NCBI GenBank assembly: GCA_018648265.1
Contig: JABGRN010000006.1
Location: 1-64,000 of the forward strand
Direction: 5' to 3'
Length of the DNA: 64,000 nucleotides
From: Prolixibacteraceae bacterium
GTDB taxonomy: Bacteria > Bacteroidota > Bacteroidia > Bacteroidales > Prolixibacteraceae
Below, in pieces: positions 1-7,319 of the stretch; position 1 is the stretch's first letter; each line of letters opens with the position of its first letter. The notes beneath the pieces are model-generated. The model ran no database searches and was not told the DNA's origin. It saw nothing but the letters and a program-made list of their open reading frames with translations. The position numbers and the translations under genes are program-made.

Positions 1-45
1 GGTTCTGTGAGAGGCTTAGGGTGAAATTCCCTTTGCCTACTCGAC
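1..45 (+). ncRNA. 3' end of a group II intron (end of domain V and domain VI)
   Basis: The first bases GGTTC look like the 3' strand of a domain V hairpin. The next 40 nt fold as a domain VI: GAG and GGC pair with GCC and CTC, with an AGGG/CCCT inner stem. An unpaired A at 39 sits seven nucleotides before a GAC end at 43-45, which is the branch-point geometry of group II introns. The catalytic core and any reverse transcriptase lie upstream of the window. The 3' exon would start near 46. The call rests on recognising the fold and its consensus end, not on a full intron. Confidence 0.6.
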
Positions 46-146
46 CACAAACCGTTGTATGCAAGGCTAAAAGATGTCTAATAGAAATAAAAAATTATAA
101 AATTTCATAACAATTTCAGAATTAAAATAAATAGAACATTTACTAA

Positions 147-1499
147 ATGTCAAAAATTATTAAAGATCAAAAAGAAATTTCCAACGATAAGCTCACAGGC
201 TCGTTTCTCAATAAATTTGAAATTACAGCACTAAATCCTATGCAGGAGGAGGCATGTAAAACTATTCAATTGAAGTCGGATGTGGTATTACTTTCACCTA
301 CAGGAACTGGTAAAACCCTGGCCTTTCTAATACCTTTAATAGAGACACTTGATATGAACAACGCTGAGATTCAAATTCTTATACTTGTTCCTTCGCGTGA
401 ATTGGCTCAACAAATTGAACAGGTAACCCGAAAAATGGGATCGGGTTTTAAGGTGAATGCAGTGTATGGTGGACGTGCTGGTTCGCTCGATAAGATCGAT
501 TTAAAACATCGGCCGGCAATTCTTATTGGCACACCCGGGCGAATAGCCGATAGAATAAGAAGGGATAATTTTCCTTTGGAACATATTAATACTCTTGTAC
601 TTGATGAATTTGATAAATCGCTGGAAATAGGCTTTGAAAAGGAAATGGCCGAGATTGTTGAAGCGCTCCCTAATGTTAAGCAAAGGATTTTGACTTCAGC
701 AACCAGCGAAGCCAAAATACCGGAATTTGTAGGATTGCAAAAACCCGTTTATCTCAACTACGTTCAGAAAGGCAGTTCTGAACTAACTATAAAAACAATT
801 CTTTCGCCCGAAAAGGATAAGTTAAAAACTTTGGAAAAAGCGCTTGCTTTTATTGGTCACCAACCTGGAATTGTTTTTTGCAATTTCAAGGATGCACTGG
901 AACGGGTAAGTGATTTTTTAACTGATAATCATATTCATCATGAGTGCTTTCATGGAGGTATGGAACAAATTGATAGGGAGCGAGCGCTAATTAAATTTAG
1001 AAATGGTACTAATCAACTCCTTCTGGCAACCGATTTGGCTGCTCGTGGACTTGATATTCCCGAAATTAAATTTATTCTTCATTATCACCTTCCGCTACGC
1101 AATAAAGAATTCACCCACAGGAACGGACGAACTGCCCGTATGAACCGCGATGGCATTGCCTATATTCTGCATTGGAAGGAAGAGGAACTGCCAGATTTTA
1201 TTCAGGAAATTGCTCCAGAGAACATAAATATTGAAGACTTACAAAAAGCTACGCTTCCTTCACCAGTAAATTGGAAAACCTTGTATATTACAGGAGGGAG
1301 ACGAGATAAAATATCAAAAGGAGATGTCGCCGGATTATTTCTTAAGCAGGGTCTGGTTCAAAAAGATCAACTAGGTGTTATTGAACTCAAACAGAATTGT
1401 ACGTATGCTGGTGTACAAGCTGAAATAGCTGAAATGCTTATAGAAAAAACTAATAATAGCAAACTTAAAAAAAAGAAGGTGAGAATTAGTCTCATTTGA
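147..1499 (+). CDS. DEAD-box-family ATP-dependent RNA helicase with DEFD motif II
   Basis: A 450-residue RNA helicase with two RecA-like domains. Visible motifs: Walker A PTGTGKT (51-57), PSRELAQQ (82-89), TPGR (129-132), motif II DEFD (153-156), SAT (184-186), TDLAARGLD (295-303) and HRNGRTAR (324-331). The last 70 residues resemble the DbpA-type RNA-binding domain followed by a lysine-rich tail, so a role in rRNA or ribosome remodelling is plausible. Motif II reads DEFD rather than DEAD, and motif VI ends GRTAR rather than GRTGR. The gene lies 100 bp after the intron remnant and 20 bp before rlmF, probably as one transcript. The helicase call is firm; the exact substrate is not known. Confidence 0.92.
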   Translation: MSKIIKDQKEISNDKLTGSFLNKFEITALNPMQEEACKTIQLKSDVVLLSPTGTGKTLAFLIPLIETLDMNNAEIQILILVPSRELAQQIEQVTRKMGSGFKVNAVYGGRAGSLDKIDLKHRPAILIGTPGRIADRIRRDNFPLEHINTLVLDEFDKSLEIGFEKEMAEIVEALPNVKQRILTSATSEAKIPEFVGLQKPVYLNYVQKGSSELTIKTILSPEKDKLKTLEKALAFIGHQPGIVFCNFKDALERVSDFLTDNHIHHECFHGGMEQIDRERALIKFRNGTNQLLLATDLAARGLDIPEIKFILHYHLPLRNKEFTHRNGRTARMNRDGIAYILHWKEEELPDFIQEIAPENINIEDLQKATLPSPVNWKTLYITGGRRDKISKGDVAGLFLKQGLVQKDQLGVIELKQNCTYAGVQAEIAEMLIEKTNNSKLKKKKVRISLI

Positions 1500-1519
1500 A
1501 ATAGTTCTAAATTAAATTC

Positions 1520-2494
1520 ATGTCGATAGAAAAAAATCAGCAAATAAAAACAAGCCTGCATCCTCGAAATAAAAACCGAGAACGATATGACATAAGTGCC
1601 TTAATAAGCGTTAACCCGGAACTAGCAAATTATACAAAGCCAAATAAATATGGGGTGGATTCAGTTGATTTTTCAAATCCTGCTGCAGTAAAGATCCTAA
1701 ATAAATCATTGCTAAATTATTACTATAATATAAAATATTGGGAGTTTTCCGATAAAAATTTATGTCCTCCAATACCTGGCAGAGCAGATTACATCCATCA
1801 TATCGCCGATTTGCTAAGTGAAAATAATTTTGGGGTAATTCCAATTGGGAATAAAATCACATGTTTTGATATTGGTGTAGGGGCAAGTTGCATTTACCCT
1901 ATTATTGGTGTCACAGAATATAATTGGAATTTTATTGGCTCTGATATTGACCCAAAATCGGTTGAGTCGGCTAACAATATTGTTAATTGCAATTCATCAC
2001 TTAAAAATAAAATTGAATGTAGATTGCAAAAAAATCAGAAACATATTTTTTACGGAATAATAGGCAGAGAAGATAAAATTGATTTATCTATATGTAATCC
2101 TCCGTTTCATTCATCTGTCGAAGATGCTCAGAAAGGAACTCGAAGAAAAGTTAAGAATCTATCGGGAAAAGATGCAATAAACCCAACACTTAATTTTGCA
2201 GGAATTAGTAATGAACTTATATATGAAGGTGGAGAATATAAGTTTATTCATAATATGATAAGAGAGAGTAAAAAATTTGCCAAAAACTTTTATTGGTTTT
2301 CAACTTTAGTGTCAAAACAATCTAATCTAAAAGGAATATATAAATCATTAGAAAAATCAGAAGCGAAACAAGTCAGAACCAAACCAATGGGAACCGGAAA
2401 TAAATCTACTCGAATTGTGGCTTGGACATTCCTTTCTAAGGAAGAGCAAAAAGAGTGGACAAAAACAAGATGGGGAGGCACTGAATCTATCTAA
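1520..2494 (+). CDS. rlmF: 23S rRNA (adenine-1618-N6)-methyltransferase
   Basis: A SAM-dependent methyltransferase of the RlmF (DUF890) family, 324 residues. The family N6-methylates A1618 (E. coli numbering) of 23S rRNA. The hallmark N-terminal stretch beginning TSLHPRNKNRERYD is present at 11-24. A SAM-binding loop DIGVGASCIYP lies at 117-127 and the adenine N6-methyltransferase motif NPPF at 193-196. It follows the helicase by 20 bp, giving a compact pair of RNA-acting genes. The length and motif order match the family and nothing appears missing. Confidence 0.93.
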   Translation: MSIEKNQQIKTSLHPRNKNRERYDISALISVNPELANYTKPNKYGVDSVDFSNPAAVKILNKSLLNYYYNIKYWEFSDKNLCPPIPGRADYIHHIADLLSENNFGVIPIGNKITCFDIGVGASCIYPIIGVTEYNWNFIGSDIDPKSVESANNIVNCNSSLKNKIECRLQKNQKHIFYGIIGREDKIDLSICNPPFHSSVEDAQKGTRRKVKNLSGKDAINPTLNFAGISNELIYEGGEYKFIHNMIRESKKFAKNFYWFSTLVSKQSNLKGIYKSLEKSEAKQVRTKPMGTGNKSTRIVAWTFLSKEEQKEWTKTRWGGTESI

Positions 2495-2606
2495 AGTTAC
2501 TGGTTTTAGATTATCAATTAATGGAGAGGTTTGAGAATTTTAATAGATTGATAATTAACTGATAATGAAAAAGCCCAGCATGCAACACCGTTAGCCTAAA
2601 TAATAT

Positions 2607-2627
2607 ATTCCGAAACAAGTTCGGAAT
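2607..2627. repeat. REP-like palindrome
   Basis: A perfect 8-bp inverted repeat (ATTCCGAA and TTCGGAAT) with a 5-nt loop, followed by a third partial copy ATTCCGA. It has no T-tract. It resembles, from memory, small intergenic palindromes of the kind found in many copies in Bacteroidota. It lies in the 390-bp gap after rlmF; the rest of that gap shows only the operator described next and A/T-rich sequence. Confidence 0.5.
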
Positions 2628-2785
2628 GACATTCCGACATTAAATAATTAACACAACACTAGTTCATGTTTAAATAAAAAACAGCGATTTTTCCTGCTAA
2701 ACAGTTTACTGGATTATTGATTACAAGTTACTTTGCCTCCTTTCTTTTATAAGCTCATTATTCAATTCTGATATTTTTTTCAAAA

Positions 2786-2831
2786 TAAATGTAAAATAAA
2801 CTAGACTAAATGTAAAATATAATTATCTTTG
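2786..2831 (+). promoter_or_regulatory. Promoter with tandem 13-bp operator repeats
   Basis: Two identical 13-mers (TAAATGTAAAATA) at 2786-2798 and 2807-2819 lie exactly 21 bp apart, two helical turns. They sit just upstream of a good Bacteroidota -7 box TATCTTTG (2824-2831) and so cover the -33 region. The placement suits a repressor site for the XRE protein encoded two genes downstream. The repeats and box are read directly; autoregulation is inferred. Confidence 0.55.
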
Positions 2832-2885
2832 TGTCGTCATTAATTGACAATTAGTAAATTTATTTATACATTAAAAAGAAAAATC

Positions 2886-3332
2886 ATGTCGTACAGAGAA
2901 AAAGAAAACATCGTAAACATTTTTAGCGGTTTGCTAATTACAGCCATTTTCGGCTGGATTGTTTATCAAAGACACCTTGAAGGAAGATTCGATTTAACAG
3001 AAGATTTTAGTAAATGGGGAGTTATTTTCCTCATTTTTATCGGCGTTTCGATTGTTGTTCGAATTATTATTTACATTATTTTCCATATTATTAATGCAAT
3101 TGCAACACGAGGAGAAGACATTCCGATTGAAGATGAGCGGGATAAATTAATCAAATTAAAAGCTATCAGGAATTCGCATTATGTATTTTCGGGTGGATTT
3201 GTACTCTCAATTGTGGCACTTGCATTTGGAATGCCGGTATATTGGATATTTATTGTTTTTATAATTAGTGGATTACTTTCTGAGATTATAGACAACGGTT
3301 CGCAAATTTATTATTATCGTAAAGGCGTTTAA
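2886..3332 (+). CDS. Small integral membrane protein paired with XRE regulator
   Basis: A hypothetical membrane protein. The ATG at 2886 gives 148 residues; a longer TTG-started frame from 2844 is less likely because the extra 14 codons have no family-like sequence. About four membrane segments are visible, roughly at 10-28, 40-65, 95-112 and 115-135, with a charged stretch containing DIPIEDERDKLIKLK between the second and third. Its stop is 1 bp before the start of the HTH gene. This two-gene arrangement, a small multi-pass protein plus a short Cro/C1-type regulator, recurs in bacteria. The membrane protein's function is unknown; it could modulate the regulator or be its target. Confidence 0.8.
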   Translation: MSYREKENIVNIFSGLLITAIFGWIVYQRHLEGRFDLTEDFSKWGVIFLIFIGVSIVVRIIIYIIFHIINAIATRGEDIPIEDERDKLIKLKAIRNSHYVFSGGFVLSIVALAFGMPVYWIFIVFIISGLLSEIIDNGSQIYYYRKGV

Positions 3333-3333
3333 A

Positions 3334-3567
3334 ATGGTCAAAAGAAACATACAAAATAACATCAGAAGGTTAAGGTTTAATGCCGATGAAATGACTCAAC
3401 AAAAACTGGCTGATGAAGTGGGTGCCTCGCGGCAAACGATTGTAGCCATTGAAAAAGGGAATTATTCACCTTCGCTGGAACTGGCCTTTCGCATTGCACA
3501 CACTTTTAAAATCCCATTGGAAGAGGTTTTTATTTATGAGCATGTCGAACTTCCGAAAAAGAAATAA
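3334..3567 (+). CDS. XRE-family (Cro/C1 type) transcriptional regulator
   Basis: A 77-residue protein that is almost entirely one HTH_3 domain. The recognition region around QQKLADEVGASRQTIVAIEKG is followed by the conserved NYSPSLELAFRIA segment. Small stand-alone regulators of this type (YozG-like) bind DNA as dimers. It starts 1 bp after the membrane protein gene, so the two are co-transcribed. The twin 13-bp repeats at the shared promoter are the natural candidate for its operator. The HTH call is firm; target and signal are inferred. Confidence 0.9.
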   Translation: MVKRNIQNNIRRLRFNADEMTQQKLADEVGASRQTIVAIEKGNYSPSLELAFRIAHTFKIPLEEVFIYEHVELPKKK

Positions 3568-3682
3568 TGGAATCAGATATTCATTCGATTAAAAACGGGT
3601 AAACTAAAAATTAATATAAATTGATGAAGACTTTGAAAAAATATTTTTCAATTATGTATAAAAATTTTGAAATGGTTATCAG

Positions 3683-3764
3683 GTAACAACAAAAAGGATG
3701 AGCCGTAAAAATTGAAATGATAAACAAATTAAGCTTTTTGTTGTATTACAGTAGTTACGGTTCA
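3683..3764 (+). promoter_or_regulatory. Interleaved inverted repeats in the leader of the barrel gene
   Basis: Two inverted repeats are interleaved in the 15 bp-to-100 bp zone before the 3779 ATG. Arm A (3683-3696) is complementary to 3734-3749, with 11 contiguous pairs then 3 more after a 2-nt bulge. Arm B (3699-3708) is complementary to 3755-3764, 10 pairs including one G-U. The A-B-A'-B' order is pseudoknot topology. The connecting loops are short (2 and 5 nt), so both stems probably cannot form fully at once, and alternative folds are more likely. Function is unknown. Confidence 0.4.
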
Positions 3765-3778
3765 AAGAAAAATAGAAA

Positions 3779-4534
3779 ATGAATAGATTATTATTAGTGA
3801 CATTAATTCTTTTCAGTGGTAAATTATATGGGCAAACATTAATTACCGACCGACCCGACCAAACAGAAAGTTCTTCAACAGTTGAATTTGGAAGTTTGCA
3901 AGTTGAAAGTGGCTTTTTATTAGGTTTTACTGATGAAGGTTTTAATTCTATAAGACAAATTTTACTTCCTTCAACTTTATTTCGTTATGGATTAACAAAC
4001 GCAATAGAGTTGAGAATTCTGAGTCAGTTCGAAAGTTTAAAAAATAACTCGCAGATTTATGAAGGAATCAGCGATTTAGAAATTGGCGCAAAAGTTCAAT
4101 TATTTAAAAAAGAAAATGTCAATACCGAAATTGCCTTTTTATCACATTTAATTCTTCCAACCGGTACAAACGAATTATCGGGCGATAAGTTTGGAACGAT
4201 TAACAAACTTGCTGTTTCTCACGAAATTAATGAACAAATGGGTTTCGGATATAATGTCGGCTATAATTATTTGGGAAATGGGAATGGTGATTTAACTTAT
4301 TCGATGGCAATTGGTATTGCAATTAATGATAAAGTTGGCGTTTATTTGGAGACGTACGGAGACATTGTTGAGTTTCAGGAATTATTGGTGAATTTTGATA
4401 CTGGATTAACCTATTTGGTAAAAGACAACTTGCAATTAGATTTTTCTTTTGGAACAGGAATTAATCACACAATGAATTATATCTCGCTTGGCTTTAGCTG
4501 GAAAACATTAAAAAAAGAAAGCCGTAATTATTGA
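3779..4534 (+). CDS. Outer-membrane beta-barrel protein, MetA/phenol-pathway transporter-like
   Basis: A 251-residue secreted protein. A signal peptide (about 1-18, ending LYGQ) precedes the motif LITDRPDQTESS, which is typical of the Phenol_MetA_deg-like outer-membrane family (often annotated simply as transporter). The rest alternates short amphipathic strands and turns and ends in aromatic-rich strands, as expected for a barrel of about 12 strands. The substrate cannot be read from sequence. The gene stands alone between the XRE pair and a convergent mscS gene. Its leader contains the interleaved inverted repeats at 3683-3764. Confidence 0.75.
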   Translation: MNRLLLVTLILFSGKLYGQTLITDRPDQTESSSTVEFGSLQVESGFLLGFTDEGFNSIRQILLPSTLFRYGLTNAIELRILSQFESLKNNSQIYEGISDLEIGAKVQLFKKENVNTEIAFLSHLILPTGTNELSGDKFGTINKLAVSHEINEQMGFGYNVGYNYLGNGNGDLTYSMAIGIAINDKVGVYLETYGDIVEFQELLVNFDTGLTYLVKDNLQLDFSFGTGINHTMNYISLGFSWKTLKKESRNY

Positions 4535-4655
4535 TAAACAAATTCCGAAAGGCACATTGAATAATTTTTATCAGCTTTTAAAAGAAGAAACACTAATCCC
4601 AAAAAAGGGATAAACAAAAAGTCCTTATGAGTTTCATATCTTGAATTTATAGAAA

Positions 4656-5519
4656 TTATTTTTCATCCATTTTTTCATTCTGAATATCCTTTTTATAAAC
4701 CACAGTTCGGTAAGGAAATGGGATTTCAATTCCTTCTTTATCGAATCGTTGTTTTAGAAATTTCAATAAATCGCATTTTAAAACAAAGGCATTATTATTT
4801 CCCATCGACCAAATATAGGCACGTAATGTTACTGCAAAATCGCCCAATTCAACCACTCTCACAATTACTTTTGCGTCATTGTTTTTCTTTTCATCGTCAC
4901 TTCTGCCATCCAAAAAAAACGGGTGTTTTTCAGCTTCTTCCTGAATAATTCCAATTGCTTTGTCAATATCCGAGTCGTAACTAATACCAATATCAAGCTG
5001 CTTTCTTATTTTTTCATCGGTAATACTGCTATTTACAATTGTTGCATCGCTAATTACACTGTTCGGAACAACTATTCGCCTATTTTCAAAATCTTTTATA
5101 ATTGTGTGCCGCAAAGTAACTTCCTCGACAATGCCTTTATTACTTGAATTGATTTCAATAATATCCTCAACCCGGAAAGGTTTAAAAATGAGAATGAATA
5201 TTCCACTAATAATATTTGAAAGCGCTTTTTGTGAAGCAAATCCAATGGCAGCGGCTGCGATTCCAGCGCCTGTAAAAACAGCAGTGTTAATGTTTTTCAA
5301 AAACGGTACCGTTAGAAATATGTACACAATTGCAATTGTATAAACAATAAACGATGCCGAATTTTTAAGGAAGGAAAAGTTAGTCGGATCGGTGTGCCAA
5401 CGTTTTGCATTTCTTTTAATAAACAGGTTTAATAATTTTCTTAAAACTGTTGAAAGCACAAATGCTGCTATTAAAACGGCTAGTATTAGCACGATGTATT
5501 TAATATCTTCCCATTTCAT
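4656..5519 (-). CDS. Small-conductance mechanosensitive channel, MscS family
   Basis: A 287-residue inner-membrane channel. Three N-terminal membrane helices (about 7-27, 50-75 and 80-112) end in the glycine/alanine-rich pore helix (GAGIAAAAIGFASQK). An MscS beta domain follows with the conserved FRVEDIIEI and VVPNSVI stretches, then an alpha/beta C-terminal domain. These channels open on membrane tension and release solutes during osmotic downshock. It starts 4 bp after the stop of the lipoprotein nitrilase, so the two are translationally close. A second mscS lies at 13261-14151 but differs in its N-terminus. Confidence 0.93.
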   Translation of the reverse strand: MKWEDIKYIVLILAVLIAAFVLSTVLRKLLNLFIKRNAKRWHTDPTNFSFLKNSASFIVYTIAIVYIFLTVPFLKNINTAVFTGAGIAAAAIGFASQKALSNIISGIFILIFKPFRVEDIIEINSSNKGIVEEVTLRHTIIKDFENRRIVVPNSVISDATIVNSSITDEKIRKQLDIGISYDSDIDKAIGIIQEEAEKHPFFLDGRSDDEKKNNDAKVIVRVVELGDFAVTLRAYIWSMGNNNAFVLKCDLLKFLKQRFDKEGIEIPFPYRTVVYKKDIQNEKMDEK

Positions 5520-5523
5520 ATTT

Positions 5524-6852
5524 TTAATATTTAATTGCCTTCGAACTTGGTAATTCCCGCTGAATTCTGTTTCTCATTTCTCCAAGAAAATGGATGAGGT
5601 TGCGTTGGTTCAAATCCACTTCAACAACAACAACCGGATTTTCTTCAGTTCCTTCAACAATAATTTTCCCATTTTTGTCAAACACACCGGTTTTCATTCC
5701 ATAAGTAGAAGAAACGAGATAAATCTGGTTTTCAATAGAACGGGCTTTGGCAAGCGTTAGATTACCGCCCCAAATTGGCATAAAAATAACTTCTGCGCCA
5801 TTTAATGCAAGCATGCGCGCAGGTTCAGGAAAAAAGACGTCCCAGCAAATCATCATTCCAATTTTCCCAAAATCGGTATCGAATACCGGAAAATTTTCGC
5901 CAGGCGTAATTCCCCCGTCAATTTCCTCGCGTGGCAAAGCAACTTTGCGGTACTTGCCTTGCAATTCCCCGTCTCTTCCCAGTAAGATTGCTGTGTTATA
6001 AACAACTGGGCCTTCTTTTTCGTAAATGCCTGCTACAATGTACATGTTATGTTTCTTGGCTAATTGCCCCAGAAATTTTGTTGATGGACCCGGAATTGTT
6101 TCACTAACTTCAATATATGTTTTTCCCGTGCCAGCCACTGTAATTCCTTCCGGAAGACAAACGATATCAGCCTTTTTCTCTCCCGCTATGTTTATAAATT
6201 CTCCAAATTGCTCCAGATTTTCCTGAGAAGACGATGTGTTTTTGGGTTTATAGTGAATGGCACCCAGACGAACCAGTCGCGGTTTTATTGCATCAGTTTC
6301 TTTAAAACTTGTACCTCCAAAATAGACTTTCCCTTCTGCATCCCAGCGGTAAAAAAGGTCAATTCTGGCTTTTACTGCACCCCCCGGTATTTGGTATTTT
6401 TGTTGAATAATGTACCAGCCATCTTTTGATTCAATGGCTTTGGTTGCCGGGAATTCAATAAAACCTAATCTCTTTCCGTTTTCATCCTGCCAAATAATTT
6501 GCGATAAAACAGAACGATCAAGCTGAGTCACATTTTCCACTTTAAAATGGGTAATAAACTCGTAATATTTTCCAGGCACGACCTCAAAAGTTTTCGTCCA
6601 ACTTCCATTTGCATACATTTTCCCATTTCCTGCAAGTGCCAAAGTTTGTTCTCCATTAAATTGAATCTCAGATTCTATCCAGTGTTCGGGTGCAATTTCT
6701 TCACGCTGCGATTGAAACTGCCAATCGGTAATTAGTTTTGCAGGCTTTTGTTGATTTGAGCAATTTGTGAAAATGATAATTAAGATTACAAAAAATACTC
6801 TTTTCCCAAAACATTTTAAAATTCCTCGATTGTTTTTAAAATCCTTAATCAT
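5524..6852 (-). CDS. Lipoprotein carbon-nitrogen hydrolase (nitrilase superfamily) with N-terminal beta-sandwich-like domain
   Basis: 442 residues. A hydrophobic signal (19-30) ends at Cys31 in the lipobox-like FTNC, so the protein is probably a lipoprotein. Residues 40-190 look like a carbohydrate-binding or jelly-roll type beta domain (GNGKMYANGSWTKTFEVVPG and similar). Residues 195-430 form a nitrilase domain with the Glu-Lys-Cys triad in context: E235 (CLPEG), K303 (KYRKVALP) and C336 (MMICWDVFFPE). Such enzymes cleave non-peptide C-N bonds of nitriles or amides. An extracytoplasmic lipid-anchored nitrilase with an extra N-terminal module is unusual. It lacks the membrane helices of Lnt. 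Substrate unknown. Confidence 0.85.
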   Translation of the reverse strand: MIKDFKNNRGILKCFGKRVFFVILIIIFTNCSNQQKPAKLITDWQFQSQREEIAPEHWIESEIQFNGEQTLALAGNGKMYANGSWTKTFEVVPGKYYEFITHFKVENVTQLDRSVLSQIIWQDENGKRLGFIEFPATKAIESKDGWYIIQQKYQIPGGAVKARIDLFYRWDAEGKVYFGGTSFKETDAIKPRLVRLGAIHYKPKNTSSSQENLEQFGEFINIAGEKKADIVCLPEGITVAGTGKTYIEVSETIPGPSTKFLGQLAKKHNMYIVAGIYEKEGPVVYNTAILLGRDGELQGKYRKVALPREEIDGGITPGENFPVFDTDFGKIGMMICWDVFFPEPARMLALNGAEVIFMPIWGGNLTLAKARSIENQIYLVSSTYGMKTGVFDKNGKIIVEGTEENPVVVVEVDLNQRNLIHFLGEMRNRIQRELPSSKAIKY

Positions 6853-6903
6853 AATAGTATTGTATGAAGTTTTGGAAAATATGTAGAATTAAAATTAATG
6901 TTT

Positions 6904-7266
6904 TTAATTTGATGTCGGAATATTAAGTTTTCCATTCCTGATCAATGAAAACCCAATCTCCTCTGCCTTTCCAATATCAGTATCTTTAATTTGAATTATA
7001 ATTAAATTTCCTGTAGGACAAAAGCAAGCCTCGCAACCCGGACCAATATAATAATACTGCTGAGAAGATACATGTTTGACCCAGATTCCCTCGGAACCCA
7101 AATATTCCTTAATCTCTTCGAAATAATTATCCGTTTCTGTATAAAAACGATCCCATGGGTTCATGCATCCCGTTTCAACAATATCCATTTCAACCAAATT
7201 GTTGTCTTCTGAACAACCGGTAATAAAAACGAGGCTAAGAATCAAAACAAAAAGTAAATATTTCAT
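6904..7266 (-). CDS. Small lipoprotein of unknown function
   Basis: 120 residues with a clear lipoprotein signal: hydrophobic 3-16 then FITGC, giving a lipidated Cys18. The mature part has four further cysteines in WDRFY- and GCEACFCPTG-type contexts and an acidic N-terminus. No family is recognised. It lies between the Gfo/Idh/MocA gene and the nitrilase on the same strand, with gaps of about 50 bp on each side, so co-transcription is possible. The three-cysteine cluster CEACFC might bind a metal or form disulfides; that is speculation. Confidence 0.75.
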   Translation of the reverse strand: MKYLLFVLILSLVFITGCSEDNNLVEMDIVETGCMNPWDRFYTETDNYFEEIKEYLGSEGIWVKHVSSQQYYYIGPGCEACFCPTGNLIIIQIKDTDIGKAEEIGFSLIRNGKLNIPTSN

Positions 7267-7319
7267 TGGAATTAGTTAACAATAAAAGATGAAATAATTG
7301 ACTTTTGGTTGCTTGTTGT

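Noticed and set aside
3567..3602. 11-codon frame MESDIHSIKNG overlapping the XRE stop (TAATG)
   Set aside because: Too short and without family support; probably chance.
3624..3686. 20-codon frame starting MKTLKKYFSIMYK before the barrel gene
   Set aside because: AT-rich low-complexity frame; no ribosome site or homology evidence.
4584..4612. ATCCC/GGGAT mini-hairpin after the barrel gene
   Set aside because: Only 5 bp and no T-tract, so not called a terminator.
4512..4613. 33-codon frame overlapping and following the beta-barrel gene (ends LKEETLIPKKG)
   Set aside because: No start codon, no recognised family, and it partly overlaps the barrel stop; not strong enough to call a pseudogene.
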